Source: Oscillospiraceae bacterium
GTDB taxonomy: Bacteria > Bacillota > Clostridia > Oscillospirales > Oscillospiraceae
DNA: 64,000 nucleotides
NCBI GenBank assembly: GCA_902795195.1
Contig: CADBKF010000001.1
Coordinates: 1-64,000 of the forward strand
Reading direction: 5' to 3'
Under the pieces are notes generated by a model. It saw only the letters and a list, made by a program, of their open reading frames with translations. It was not told the DNA's origin and did not search any database. Position 1 is the first letter of the stretch; the number at the start of each line of letters is the position of its first letter. Below are positions 8,707 through 15,669 of the stretch, in pieces. Position numbers and translations under genes: made by a program.

Positions 8707-9114
8707 ATGACCACGGAAGAACTTCGCGAACTGGACAGAGCAAATACATTCGACGCAACCAAAAAGGTCGACCCGGCGGATCTGGCGCTGGACGAGGAGG
8801 ATGAATTCCTCAAGGAGCTGCGGCAGCTGGCCGGCATGGACGAGGCCAAGCCCGCCAGCCCCATCGGCGCAGCCGGGGCCGGCAAGGCAACCAGCATGCC
8901 CGATCCTGCCTCCTACCGGCAGCCGGCGCCGCAGCGGCCCATCCGCCGGGACGAGAAGCCGCTGGACTACCATCCCCAGCCCTATGAGACCGAGGACGAG
9001 GTGGAGGAGGATTACTTCTTCGCCGGCTGGCAGAAGGGCCTGATGCTGCTGGTCGCCTCCGCCGCGGTGCTGATCATGACAGTGGTCGGCGTGATGAACG
9101 GCCTGAATCTGTAA
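8707..9114 (+). CDS. Small acidic tail-anchored-like membrane protein, unknown function
   Basis: The 135-residue product has a highly acidic, proline-containing N-terminal region of about 105 residues without a signal peptide, then a single hydrophobic segment at roughly 107-130 and almost nothing after it. That layout predicts a cytoplasmic domain held by a C-terminal membrane anchor. It sits three bases after nadD/yqeK and 15 bases before rsfS. In several Firmicutes a LytR-type gene occupies the yqeK-rsfS interval, but no such domain is visible here. I do not recognise the family. Confidence 0.8.
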   Translation: MTTEELRELDRANTFDATKKVDPADLALDEEDEFLKELRQLAGMDEAKPASPIGAAGAGKATSMPDPASYRQPAPQRPIRRDEKPLDYHPQPYETEDEVEEDYFFAGWQKGLMLLVASAAVLIMTVVGVMNGLNL

Positions 9115-9129
9115 TTTTGAGGTAAGCTT

Positions 9130-9474
9130 ATGACGACAAAGGAAATCGCACTGACCGCCGCCACTGCCCTGAGCGACAAGAAGGGCATCGGCATCCGTCT
9201 GCTGGAGGTCACCGACGTCACCACCCTGGCGGAGTATTTTCTCATCTGCACCGGCACCTCCAACACGCACATCAACACCCTGTGCGACGCCGTGGAGGAG
9301 GCCGTGACAGAGGCAGGGGAGCCCCTGCTCCATCGGGAGGGCCACCGCAGCGGCACCTGGGTGCTGCTGGACTTCGGCGCACTGGTGGTGCACGTCTTCA
9401 CCGACGAGACCCGCGCCTTCTATGATCTGGAGCGGCTCTGGAACGACGCGACCCCGGTGGCGCTGGAAGACTGA
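9130..9474 (+). CDS. rsfS: Ribosomal silencing factor RsfS
   Basis: RsfS binds ribosomal protein uL14 and blocks joining of the 50S and 30S subunits, slowing translation when nutrients are scarce. The 114-residue length fits the family, and the core motifs are present: DVTTLAEYFLICTGTSN-type strand near residues 35-50, the EGHRSGTWVLLDFG segment near 77-90 and VHVFTDETRAFYDLERLW at the end. The start lies behind a TGAGGT ribosome site. Its position after nadD-yqeK matches the conserved yqeI-nadD-yqeK-yqeL order. Confidence 0.97.
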   Translation: MTTKEIALTAATALSDKKGIGIRLLEVTDVTTLAEYFLICTGTSNTHINTLCDAVEEAVTEAGEPLLHREGHRSGTWVLLDFGALVVHVFTDETRAFYDLERLWNDATPVALED

Positions 9475-9480
9475 GCGTTC

Positions 9481-9549
9481 TGTAGGGGCGAGCATTGCTC
9501 GCCCGAGACCCGGTTCAGCGTCGGCGGGCGCGCAATGCTCGCCCCTACA
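9481..9549. repeat. GTAGGGGC inverted-repeat element
   Basis: Perfect 17-base arms, TGTAGGGGCGAGCATTG at 9481-9497 and its complement at 9533-9549, surround a 35-base centre that itself contains GC-rich complementarity. It fills the gap between rsfS and leuS. Its GTAG ends resemble the elements at 12361-12442 and 51914-51995 and the 44-bp units at 5521. Confidence 0.85.
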
Positions 9550-9572
9550 AGTTATATGAAAGAGGCAACGAC

Positions 9573-11984
9573 ATGAAATACGATTTTACCGCCATTGAGG
9601 CGAAATGGCAGAAATACTGGCTGGACAACCAGCTCTACAAGGCGGAGACCGGCGGCGAGAAGGAAAAATTCTACGGCCTGATCGAGTTCCCGTACCCCTC
9701 CGGCGTGGGCCTGCACGTGGGCCACGCCAGACCCTACACCGCGATGGACGTGATCGCGCGCAAAAAGCGCATGGAGGGCTACAACGTCCTCTTCCCCATG
9801 GGCTATGACGCGTTCGGCCTTCCCACCGAGAACTACGCCATCAAGAATCACATCCATCCCCGGATCGTGACCGAGAACAATATCAAGACCTTCCGCGGCC
9901 AGCTGCAGGCCCTGGGCTACAGCTTCGACTGGGACCGCGAGATCAACACCACCGATCCCAAGTATTTCAAGTGGACCCAGTGGATCTTCCTGCAGATGTA
10001 CAAGAAGGGCCTGGCCTACAAGGCCAAGATGCCCGTCAACTGGTGCACCTCCTGCAAGTGCGTGCTGGCCAACGAGGAGGTCGTCGAGGGCGTCTGCGAG
10101 CGCTGCGGCAGCCCTGTGGTCCGCAAGGAGAAGAGCCAGTGGATGCTGCGCATCACCAAGTACGCCGACCGCCTGATCGACGATCTCGAGGGCCTGGACT
10201 TCATCGACCGGGTCAAGACCCAGCAGATCAACTGGATCGGCCGCAGCCACGGCGCCGAGGTCAACTTCGGCACCACCCTGGGCGACACGATCACGGTCTA
10301 CACCACCCGCCCCGACACGCTCTTCGGCGCGACCTACATGGTCCTCTCCCCGGAGCACGAGCTGATCGGCAAGTGGATGGACCGGCTGGAAAACGCCGAC
10401 GAGGTCAAGGCCTATCAGGCCGCCGCCGCGGCAAAGTCCGACCTTGAGCGCACCGAGCTCAACAAGGAGAAGACCGGCGTGTGCCTCGCTGGCGTGCGAG
10501 GCATCAACCCGGTCAACGGCAAGGAAATTCCGATCTTCATCTCCGACTACGTCCTGGCCTCCTACGGCACCGGCGCGATCATGGCCGTGCCCGCGCACGA
10601 CACGCGCGACTGGGAGTTTGCCAAGAAGTTCGGCCTGCCCATCATCGAGGTCATCGCCGGCGGCAACGTGGACGAGGCAGCCTTCACCGACGTGGAAACC
10701 GGCACCCTGGTCAACTCCGACTTCCTCAACGGCCTGAGCGTGGCCGAGGCCAAGAAGGCCATCATCGCCTGGCTCACCGAGCAGGGCATCGGCGAGGCCA
10801 AGACCAACTTCAAGCTGCGCGACTGGGTCTTCTCCCGTCAGCGCTACTGGGGCGAGCCGATCCCCATCATCCACTGCGAGAAGTGCGGCACCGTCCCGAT
10901 GGACGAAAAGGAGCTGCCGCTGCTGCTGCCCAACGTGGAGAGCTACGAGCCCACCGACGACGGCGAGAGCCCGCTGGCTGCCATGACCGACTGGGTCAAC
11001 ACGACCTGTCCCTGCTGCGGCGGCCCGGCCAAGCGCGAGACCGACACCATGCCCCAGTGGGCCGGCTCGAGCTGGTACTACCTGCGCTATATGGACCCGC
11101 ACAACGATGAGGTCCTGGCCTCCAGGGAGGCGCTGGAATACTGGTCTCCCGTGGACTGGTACAACGGCGGCATGGAGCACACCACGCTCCACCTGCTCTA
11201 CTCCCGCTTCTGGCACAAGTTCCTCTATGACATCGGCGTGGTGCCCACCAAGGAGCCCTATGCCAAGCGCACGAGCCACGGCATGATCCTGGGCGAGGGC
11301 GGCATCAAGATGTCCAAGTCCCGCGGCAACGTCATCAACCCCAACGACGTCATCGACGAGTTCGGCGCCGACACCATGCGCACCTACATCATGTTCATCG
11401 GCGACTTCGAGAAGCCGGCCTCCTGGTCCTCCAACGCGGTCAAGGGCTGCAAGCGCTTCCTCGACAAGGTGTGGAGCGTGGCCGAGTCCGTCACGGACGA
11501 CGCGGCCGAGTACAGCAAGGCCAACGAAAACGCCATGCACAAGACGATCCGCAAGGTGACGAGCGACATCGATCAGCTCAAGGCCAACACCGCGATCGCC
11601 CAGCTCATGACCCTGCTCAACCAGCTCTCCGACAAGGGCTGCAACCGGGCCGAGCTCAAGACCTTCCTGCAGCTTCTGAGCCCCTTTGCCCCGCACATTG
11701 CCGACGAGCTCTGGGAGCAGAAGGGATTCGAGGGCGTCTGCTCGGTGAGCGCATGGCCGAAGTACGACGAGGAGAAGTGCAAGGACGCCGAAATCGACGT
11801 GGCCGTGCAGATCAACGGCAAGTTCCGCGGCACCGTGCATGTGGAGGCAGGCCTCGACAACGACAGCCTGGCCCAGGCCGCCAAGGACGACGAGAAGATC
11901 GCCAAGGCCATCGAAAAGGCCGGCGGCAAGCTCTTCAAAACCATTGTCGTGCCCAATAAGCTGGTCAATTTCATCGTAAAATAA
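9573..11984 (+). CDS. leuS: Leucyl-tRNA synthetase
   Basis: This class I aminoacyl-tRNA synthetase charges tRNA-Leu. The 803-residue protein has the bacterial LeuRS order: catalytic N terminus with the HIGH-like HVGHARPYT near residue 49, a zinc-type [14 protein letters not shown] region near 156-180, the CP1 editing domain with [12 protein letters not shown] near 245 and the [10 protein letters not shown] editing loop near 337, the IKMSKSRGN motif near 577, and the C-terminal anticodon-binding part. I start at ATG 9573 because the frame upstream runs through the repeat element and would add 26 non-homologous residues. No T-box leader is present. Confidence 0.97.
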   Translation: MKYDFTAIEAKWQKYWLDNQLYKAETGGEKEKFYGLIEFPYPSGVGLHVGHARPYTAMDVIARKKRMEGYNVLFPMGYDAFGLPTENYAIKNHIHPRIVTENNIKTFRGQLQALGYSFDWDREINTTDPKYFKWTQWIFLQMYKKGLAYKAKMPVNWCTSCKCVLANEEVVEGVCERCGSPVVRKEKSQWMLRITKYADRLIDDLEGLDFIDRVKTQQINWIGRSHGAEVNFGTTLGDTITVYTTRPDTLFGATYMVLSPEHELIGKWMDRLENADEVKAYQAAAAAKSDLERTELNKEKTGVCLAGVRGINPVNGKEIPIFISDYVLASYGTGAIMAVPAHDTRDWEFAKKFGLPIIEVIAGGNVDEAAFTDVETGTLVNSDFLNGLSVAEAKKAIIAWLTEQGIGEAKTNFKLRDWVFSRQRYWGEPIPIIHCEKCGTVPMDEKELPLLLPNVESYEPTDDGESPLAAMTDWVNTTCPCCGGPAKRETDTMPQWAGSSWYYLRYMDPHNDEVLASREALEYWSPVDWYNGGMEHTTLHLLYSRFWHKFLYDIGVVPTKEPYAKRTSHGMILGEGGIKMSKSRGNVINPNDVIDEFGADTMRTYIMFIGDFEKPASWSSNAVKGCKRFLDKVWSVAESVTDDAAEYSKANENAMHKTIRKVTSDIDQLKANTAIAQLMTLLNQLSDKGCNRAELKTFLQLLSPFAPHIADELWEQKGFEGVCSVSAWPKYDEEKCKDAEIDVAVQINGKFRGTVHVEAGLDNDSLAQAAKDDEKIAKAIEKAGGKLFKTIVVPNKLVNFIVK

Positions 11985-12011
11985 GTTTTTTCAAAAATAT
12001 TCAGAAAAAAC

Positions 12012-12040
12012 TTGACAATTTGAGACGAGGCCTGTATAAT
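12012..12040 (+). promoter_or_regulatory. Consensus sigma-A promoter of rpsU
   Basis: TTGACA at 12012-12017 and TATAAT at 12035-12040 with a 17-base spacer form a textbook strong promoter 28 bases after the leuS stop. The rpsU start lies 72 bases beyond. Confidence 0.9.
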
Positions 12041-12111
12041 AAGCTCGCCTTTTAGAAAAGGCCCTGAAAGCGTCAAGGATTGAGCCGGGCGCATCGGAGG
12101 GAGGGAAATCA

Positions 12112-12294
12112 ATGTCTGAAATTCGCGTCAAGGAGAACGAATCTCTGGAAAATGCACTTAAGCGCTTCAAGCGGAGCTGCCAGAAGGCCGGCATCCAGCA
12201 GGAGGTCCGCAAGAGAGAGCATTACGTGAGTCCCAGCCTGAAGCGGAAGCAGAAGTCCGAGGCTGCCCGCAAGAACAAGAGAAGAGGCTATTGA
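12112..12294 (+). CDS. rpsU: Small ribosomal subunit protein bS21
   Basis: bS21 is a small basic 30S protein near the anti-Shine-Dalgarno end of 16S rRNA. The 60-residue product begins [20 protein letters not shown], the family hallmark, and ends in a lysine/arginine-rich KNKRRGY tail. A GGAGGGAGG ribosome site lies 8 to 10 bases upstream. It is a single-gene transcription unit: a consensus promoter upstream and a strong terminator at 12315-12347. Confidence 0.98.
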   Translation: MSEIRVKENESLENALKRFKRSCQKAGIQQEVRKREHYVSPSLKRKQKSEAARKNKRRGY

Positions 12295-12314
12295 TCTCCC
12301 GTAAATGAACAATC

Positions 12315-12347
12315 AACGCCCGTTGTCATCTGACAACGGGCGTTTTT
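12315..12347 (+). terminator. Intrinsic terminator after rpsU
   Basis: A perfect 14-base stem (12315-12328 with 12331-12344, loop TC) ends in a T run. It lies 20 bases after the rpsU stop. Confidence 0.92.
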
Positions 12348-12360
12348 ACATCCGTTTTTC

Positions 12361-12442
12361 CGTAGTGGCCGATGCCCACATCGGCCATGATGGTTCATTG
12401 CGAATCGCAGCTTTATGGCCGATGTGGGCATCGACCACTACG
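12361..12442. repeat. GTAGTGGCC inverted-repeat element, copy 1
   Basis: 28-base arms at 12361-12388 and 12415-12442 match at 27 of 28 positions when one is reversed and complemented. Each arm contains a smaller GGCCGATG-type palindrome. A second copy with perfect arms is at 51914-51995. No gene is encoded. Confidence 0.9.
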
Positions 12443-12470
12443 AGCGGTTCGGCAGCAGAGACGGGCCGCT

Positions 12471-13940
12471 TCAGGAAAACGCCGCCAGGCGGTAGCCCCA
12501 GGCGTCGAGCTGCTTTAACAGCCGCGGCAGAATGCCGGCCTGCTCATCGTACTGCAGCCGCAGATCTTCTCCCTCAATCACGATGCTCTGGGCCGGCGCA
12601 TCCAGGATCGGGTGGAAGAAAAAGCTCATCAGCTTGCCGGTCTCATAGCACATGGTCAGCCGCTCCAGGATGCCGTTAAAGTCGTCTGCATGGTAGACAT
12701 AATCTGCCGGCGTCGGGACCCAGAGGCAGCTGTGGCTGCCGCTGTCGCGCCGCTCGATGTTGCCGGGGACGCGGCTGAAGGGGCACTGCTGATAGATCGC
12801 AGAGAAGTGGCGCTCCGCCACCTCCGCCTGCTGAGCGGTGACCGCCTCATGGGGGAACTCAAAGAATTTCGGGGTGTAGCCCAGCGCGCCCGCAATCGCC
12901 TCGGCGGCCGCAAAGCGTTCCAGCAGCTGGGCATCCGTGTAGCTGTGGGCGCTGCCGAACTCGGTGCCGTCGGCGGAAATTTCGTTTCCGGACTGGTGCG
13001 TCAGGCCGTGCAGACCCAGCTGCCCGCCAAGGGCGAGCATCCAGTCCAGCGTGAAGACAAAGTCGGTGTTATAATAGCTCCAGTCCTTGGAGATGTCGTT
13101 GGTCACTCTGGCTCCGGGGTTGACATAAAGTGGAATCCACGCCAGGTAAACGGCAGTGCCGTGACCGTGCAGGTACTCCGCCAGCAGCCGCAGCTTGCTC
13201 AGATTCTCGTGGGTAAAGCGGCCGCTCAGGCCGTTGTCCGCCGTCAGATCCTCCAGGCGGAGATACGCGGGCACCGCATTGGACTTGGCAGGGAAGGCCT
13301 CCCAGGTGCGGCCCGAGAGCCGATAGAGATGCACGCTCTTCTCGGCGTCAAAGAAGACCGGGAAGAGCCCGCAGCGCAGGGCCTCGTCGATCAGGGAGAG
13401 GTAAAGCCCATCGGGCTTGGTGTACATCGGCCAGCGCAGGTTGTTTTCCGAAACCGCAGGAAGATTGAAAAGAGAGAGCGCGGGCTCGACGATGGAGGCG
13501 TTCACATAGGGCCGGTTGCCCACGCAGACCAGCTCCGTGTCGAGCTTGGACTGGCCGAAATACAGCGTGTAGTGCTGCGTGAAGCTCACGTCGGAATACG
13601 AAGGCCCCGGGGCCTCCGTGGTCGGGACGGGGGCAGGCTCGGTGGGTGCTTCGGTGGGCGCTTCCGTTGGCGCTTCGGTCGGAGGCTCGGTTGGGGCCTC
13701 GGTCGGCGGCTCCGTCGTCGGTTCTGTGGGCGCTTCTGTCGGTGCTTCGGTGGGCGGTTCTGTGGGGGCCTCTGTGGGATGCGTGGGTTCGGGCGATTTC
13801 CGGCCCGGATGGGCAGGGCGCTCATCCATGGAGATCCCGGGGAGCATGGGCTCGTTTCCGGCGTCCGCCGGCCTGGATCTCGGATAGGCGCAGCCTGCAA
13901 GCAGCAGCAGCGCCAGCAGCATGCAGAGCAGCTTCTTCAC
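12471..13940 (-). CDS. Secreted lipoprotein with T/P/E repeats and polysaccharide deacetylase-like (DUF2334-type) domain
   Basis: The 489-residue product starts with a lipoprotein signal (KKLLCMLLALLLLAGC). Residues about 45-115 are a low-complexity linker of repeated PTE-A/P units, typical of wall-spanning stalks. The C-terminal 240 residues resemble DUF2334/polysaccharide deacetylase proteins: a strand with YLAWIPLYVNP, GLHGLTHQSGNE as the metal-type histidine motif, FEFPHEAVT, and a final FFFHPILDA histidine. I use GTG 13940 because AAGGAGG lies 8 bases upstream and the promoter's predicted transcript start (about 13963) excludes the ATG at 13979. Likely acts on a cell-surface or environmental polysaccharide; the substrate is unknown. 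Confidence 0.85.
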   Translation of the reverse strand: MKKLLCMLLALLLLAGCAYPRSRPADAGNEPMLPGISMDERPAHPGRKSPEPTHPTEAPTEPPTEAPTEAPTEPTTEPPTEAPTEPPTEAPTEAPTEAPTEPAPVPTTEAPGPSYSDVSFTQHYTLYFGQSKLDTELVCVGNRPYVNASIVEPALSLFNLPAVSENNLRWPMYTKPDGLYLSLIDEALRCGLFPVFFDAEKSVHLYRLSGRTWEAFPAKSNAVPAYLRLEDLTADNGLSGRFTHENLSKLRLLAEYLHGHGTAVYLAWIPLYVNPGARVTNDISKDWSYYNTDFVFTLDWMLALGGQLGLHGLTHQSGNEISADGTEFGSAHSYTDAQLLERFAAAEAIAGALGYTPKFFEFPHEAVTAQQAEVAERHFSAIYQQCPFSRVPGNIERRDSGSHSCLWVPTPADYVYHADDFNGILERLTMCYETGKLMSFFFHPILDAPAQSIVIEGEDLRLQYDEQAGILPRLLKQLDAWGYRLAAFS

Positions 13941-13969
13941 CTGCGATCCCTCCTTTCCCATTCTGCTCC

Positions 13970-13998
13970 AGTTTACCATGCTTTTCCGCTTCTGTCAA
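13970..13998 (-). promoter_or_regulatory. Promoter of the deacetylase-like lipoprotein gene
   Basis: On the minus strand TTGACA (13998-13993) is followed after 17 bases by TAAACT (13975-13970), with a TGG extended -10 element. Confidence 0.7.
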
Positions 13999-14081
13999 TT
14001 TCCGACTGGTACCGCAGACGAAAAAGAATACTTCGGTAAGAAACCGGGCAACCTAATCCAAAACGCAGACAGGAGGCAGGC

Positions 14082-14774
14082 ATGGAACAGAACGAACAGA
14101 TGGAGCTGCTGGGCGGCGGGCTGACGAAGGGACGCGGCGGGGCGATCTTTACGCTCACGATCATCGGGCAGATCGAGGGCCACCAGCTGCTGCCCGAGAC
14201 CGTGAAAACGACAAAATACGAGCACGTGATGCCGCTTCTGGCCGAGCTCGAGGCCAGGGAGGACGTGGACGGGCTGCTGCTGCTTCTCAACACCGTGGGC
14301 GGCGATATCGAGGCCGGGCTTGCCATCGCCGAGCTGATCGCCGGGATGCAGAAGCCCACGGTCTCGCTGGTGCTGGGCGGCGGGCACTCGATCGGTGTGC
14401 CGCTGGCGGTGTCTGCCAAGCGCTCGCTGATCGCGCCGACCGCCGGCATGACGATCCATCCGGTGCGCATGAACGGCACGATCGTCGGCGCGCCGGCGAC
14501 TTTCCAGTATTTCCAGCGCGTGCAGGAGCAGATCGTGACCTTTGTGGCGGCCAATTCCAAGATCTCCCGGGCAAAGTTTCTGCGCTATATGATGGCGACC
14601 GGGGAGCTTGCCACCGACGTGGGCACCGTGATCTACGGCAAGGAGGCCGTGGATTGCGGCCTCATCGACCGCCTGGGCAGCCTGCACGACGCCTTTTCCG
14701 AGCTCGAGGCCATGATTTCCGCCAAAAAGCGCACGGACGAAAAGAAAAGTGTGGAAATTTCAGATCGGTTGTGA
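14082..14774 (+). CDS. tepA: ClpP-fold serine protease TepA
   Basis: TepA proteins are ClpP-like peptidases found next to spoIIIE/ftsK in sporulating Firmicutes and have been linked to protein export in Bacillus. The 230-residue product contains the nucleophile region GGGHSIGVP with S103, H126 in TIHPVRM and a GDIEAGLAIAELI segment typical of the fold. It starts 6 bases behind CAGGAGG. It is followed by uppP and ftsK on the same strand. There is no AAA partner motif or signal peptide, so it probably works in the cytoplasm. A housekeeping ClpP is separately encoded at 62557. Confidence 0.9.
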   Translation: MEQNEQMELLGGGLTKGRGGAIFTLTIIGQIEGHQLLPETVKTTKYEHVMPLLAELEAREDVDGLLLLLNTVGGDIEAGLAIAELIAGMQKPTVSLVLGGGHSIGVPLAVSAKRSLIAPTAGMTIHPVRMNGTIVGAPATFQYFQRVQEQIVTFVAANSKISRAKFLRYMMATGELATDVGTVIYGKEAVDCGLIDRLGSLHDAFSELEAMISAKKRTDEKKSVEISDRL

Positions 14775-14780
14775 TATAAT
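14752..14780 (+). promoter_or_regulatory. Extended -10 promoter for uppP-ftsK
   Basis: TGGAAA at 14752-14757, 17 bases, then TGA-TATAAT with TATAAT at 14775-14780. The element overlaps the last codons and stop of tepA, so it could boost uppP and ftsK separately. Confidence 0.55.
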
Positions 14781-14811
14781 ATCATGAACATCCATTTGTA
14801 TGGAGGCCGAT

Positions 14812-15657
14812 ATGACGATCCTGTTTGTCATCCTCCTCGCCGTGATCGAGGGGGCTGCGGGCATGCTGCTGCTCTCCGGCGACGGACATCTGCTGCTCTT
14901 TGAGAAGCTGTTCGGCGTGGCGGAGCTGCCATATAATTTTCAATATTTCGCCGTGGTGCTGCACCTGGGCAACCTGATTGCCGTGCTGGTCTGCTACCGG
15001 AAGGAGGCCTGGCAGCTGCTGCAGGAGCTGCTGCGCGCGCTGCACATTCTTAAAACGCCGGCAGGCGAGCGGCGGCACCCCTCGGTCTGGCGCAGAGAGC
15101 AGCTGTTCTATGTGCTGGGCTCGCTGCCCATGCTGCTGAGCCTGCTGCTGCTCGGCCCGGTGCGCTGGGTCTACGGGCTCGACAGCAGCCTGCTCCTTGT
15201 GGCGCTGGCGCTGGGGCTGTCCGGGCTTGCGCTGTTTCTCAGCGAGCGCTTCTACCGCGGCAGCAAGGACGAGAAGAACGTCACGCCGCTCGACGCAGTT
15301 CTCATCGGCCTGAGCCAGGTGCCCACGGTGTTCCCGGGGCTCTCCCGCGGTGCGCTCACCACCTCGGTGGGCGTGCTCTGCGGGCTCAAGCGGGAGTATG
15401 CGGTGCGCTTTTCCTGCCTGCTCTCGGTGCCGGCGATCCTGGCGGCGCTGATCTGCGAGGCGATCGGCGCCCGCGGCAGCGAGCTTCTGATGCCGCCCTT
15501 CTGGATGTGCCTGGCGGGCGTGGCGGTCTCGGCGCTGGTGAGCTTTCTGGCCCTCAAGCTGCTCGAGCGGATCGCCAGATACGGCAGGCTGGACAATCTG
15601 GCTTATTGGTGCTGGGGTGCGGGCATCTTGTCCGCGGTCCTGGTTTTGATTACCTGA
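14812..15657 (+). CDS. uppP: Atypical undecaprenyl-diphosphatase (UppP/BacA family)
   Basis: UppP recycles the undecaprenyl carrier by removing a phosphate from undecaprenyl diphosphate at the membrane. The 281-residue protein has about eight hydrophobic segments and the family layout: an early E-G...S-x-x-GH motif (VIEGAAGMLLLSGDGH) and a later PG-x-SRG motif (FPGLSRGALTT). Both motifs differ from the usual EGxTEFLPxSSxGH and PGxSRSG. ATG 14812 fits GGAGG five bases upstream better than ATG 14800. Because of the motif changes, activity on the usual substrate is not certain; another bacA-like gene could exist elsewhere. Confidence 0.85.
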   Translation: MTILFVILLAVIEGAAGMLLLSGDGHLLLFEKLFGVAELPYNFQYFAVVLHLGNLIAVLVCYRKEAWQLLQELLRALHILKTPAGERRHPSVWRREQLFYVLGSLPMLLSLLLLGPVRWVYGLDSSLLLVALALGLSGLALFLSERFYRGSKDEKNVTPLDAVLIGLSQVPTVFPGLSRGALTTSVGVLCGLKREYAVRFSCLLSVPAILAALICEAIGARGSELLMPPFWMCLAGVAVSALVSFLALKLLERIARYGRLDNLAYWCWGAGILSAVLVLIT

Positions 15658-15669
15658 GGAGTTACATAA

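Noticed and set aside
9495..9572. Upstream extension of leuS
   Set aside because: It would translate through the GTAGGGGC repeat; the ATG at 9573 restores the normal LeuRS N terminus.
9552..11840. Long open frame on the minus strand opposite leuS (about 760 codons)
   Set aside because: It mirrors the GC-rich codon bias of leuS, has no ribosome site and no family resemblance. The plus-strand LeuRS motifs are clear.
13941..13979. ATG 13979 or 13961 as start of the deacetylase-like lipoprotein
   Set aside because: The promoter's predicted start lies near 13963, and GTG 13940 has the only good ribosome site and keeps a normal lipoprotein signal.
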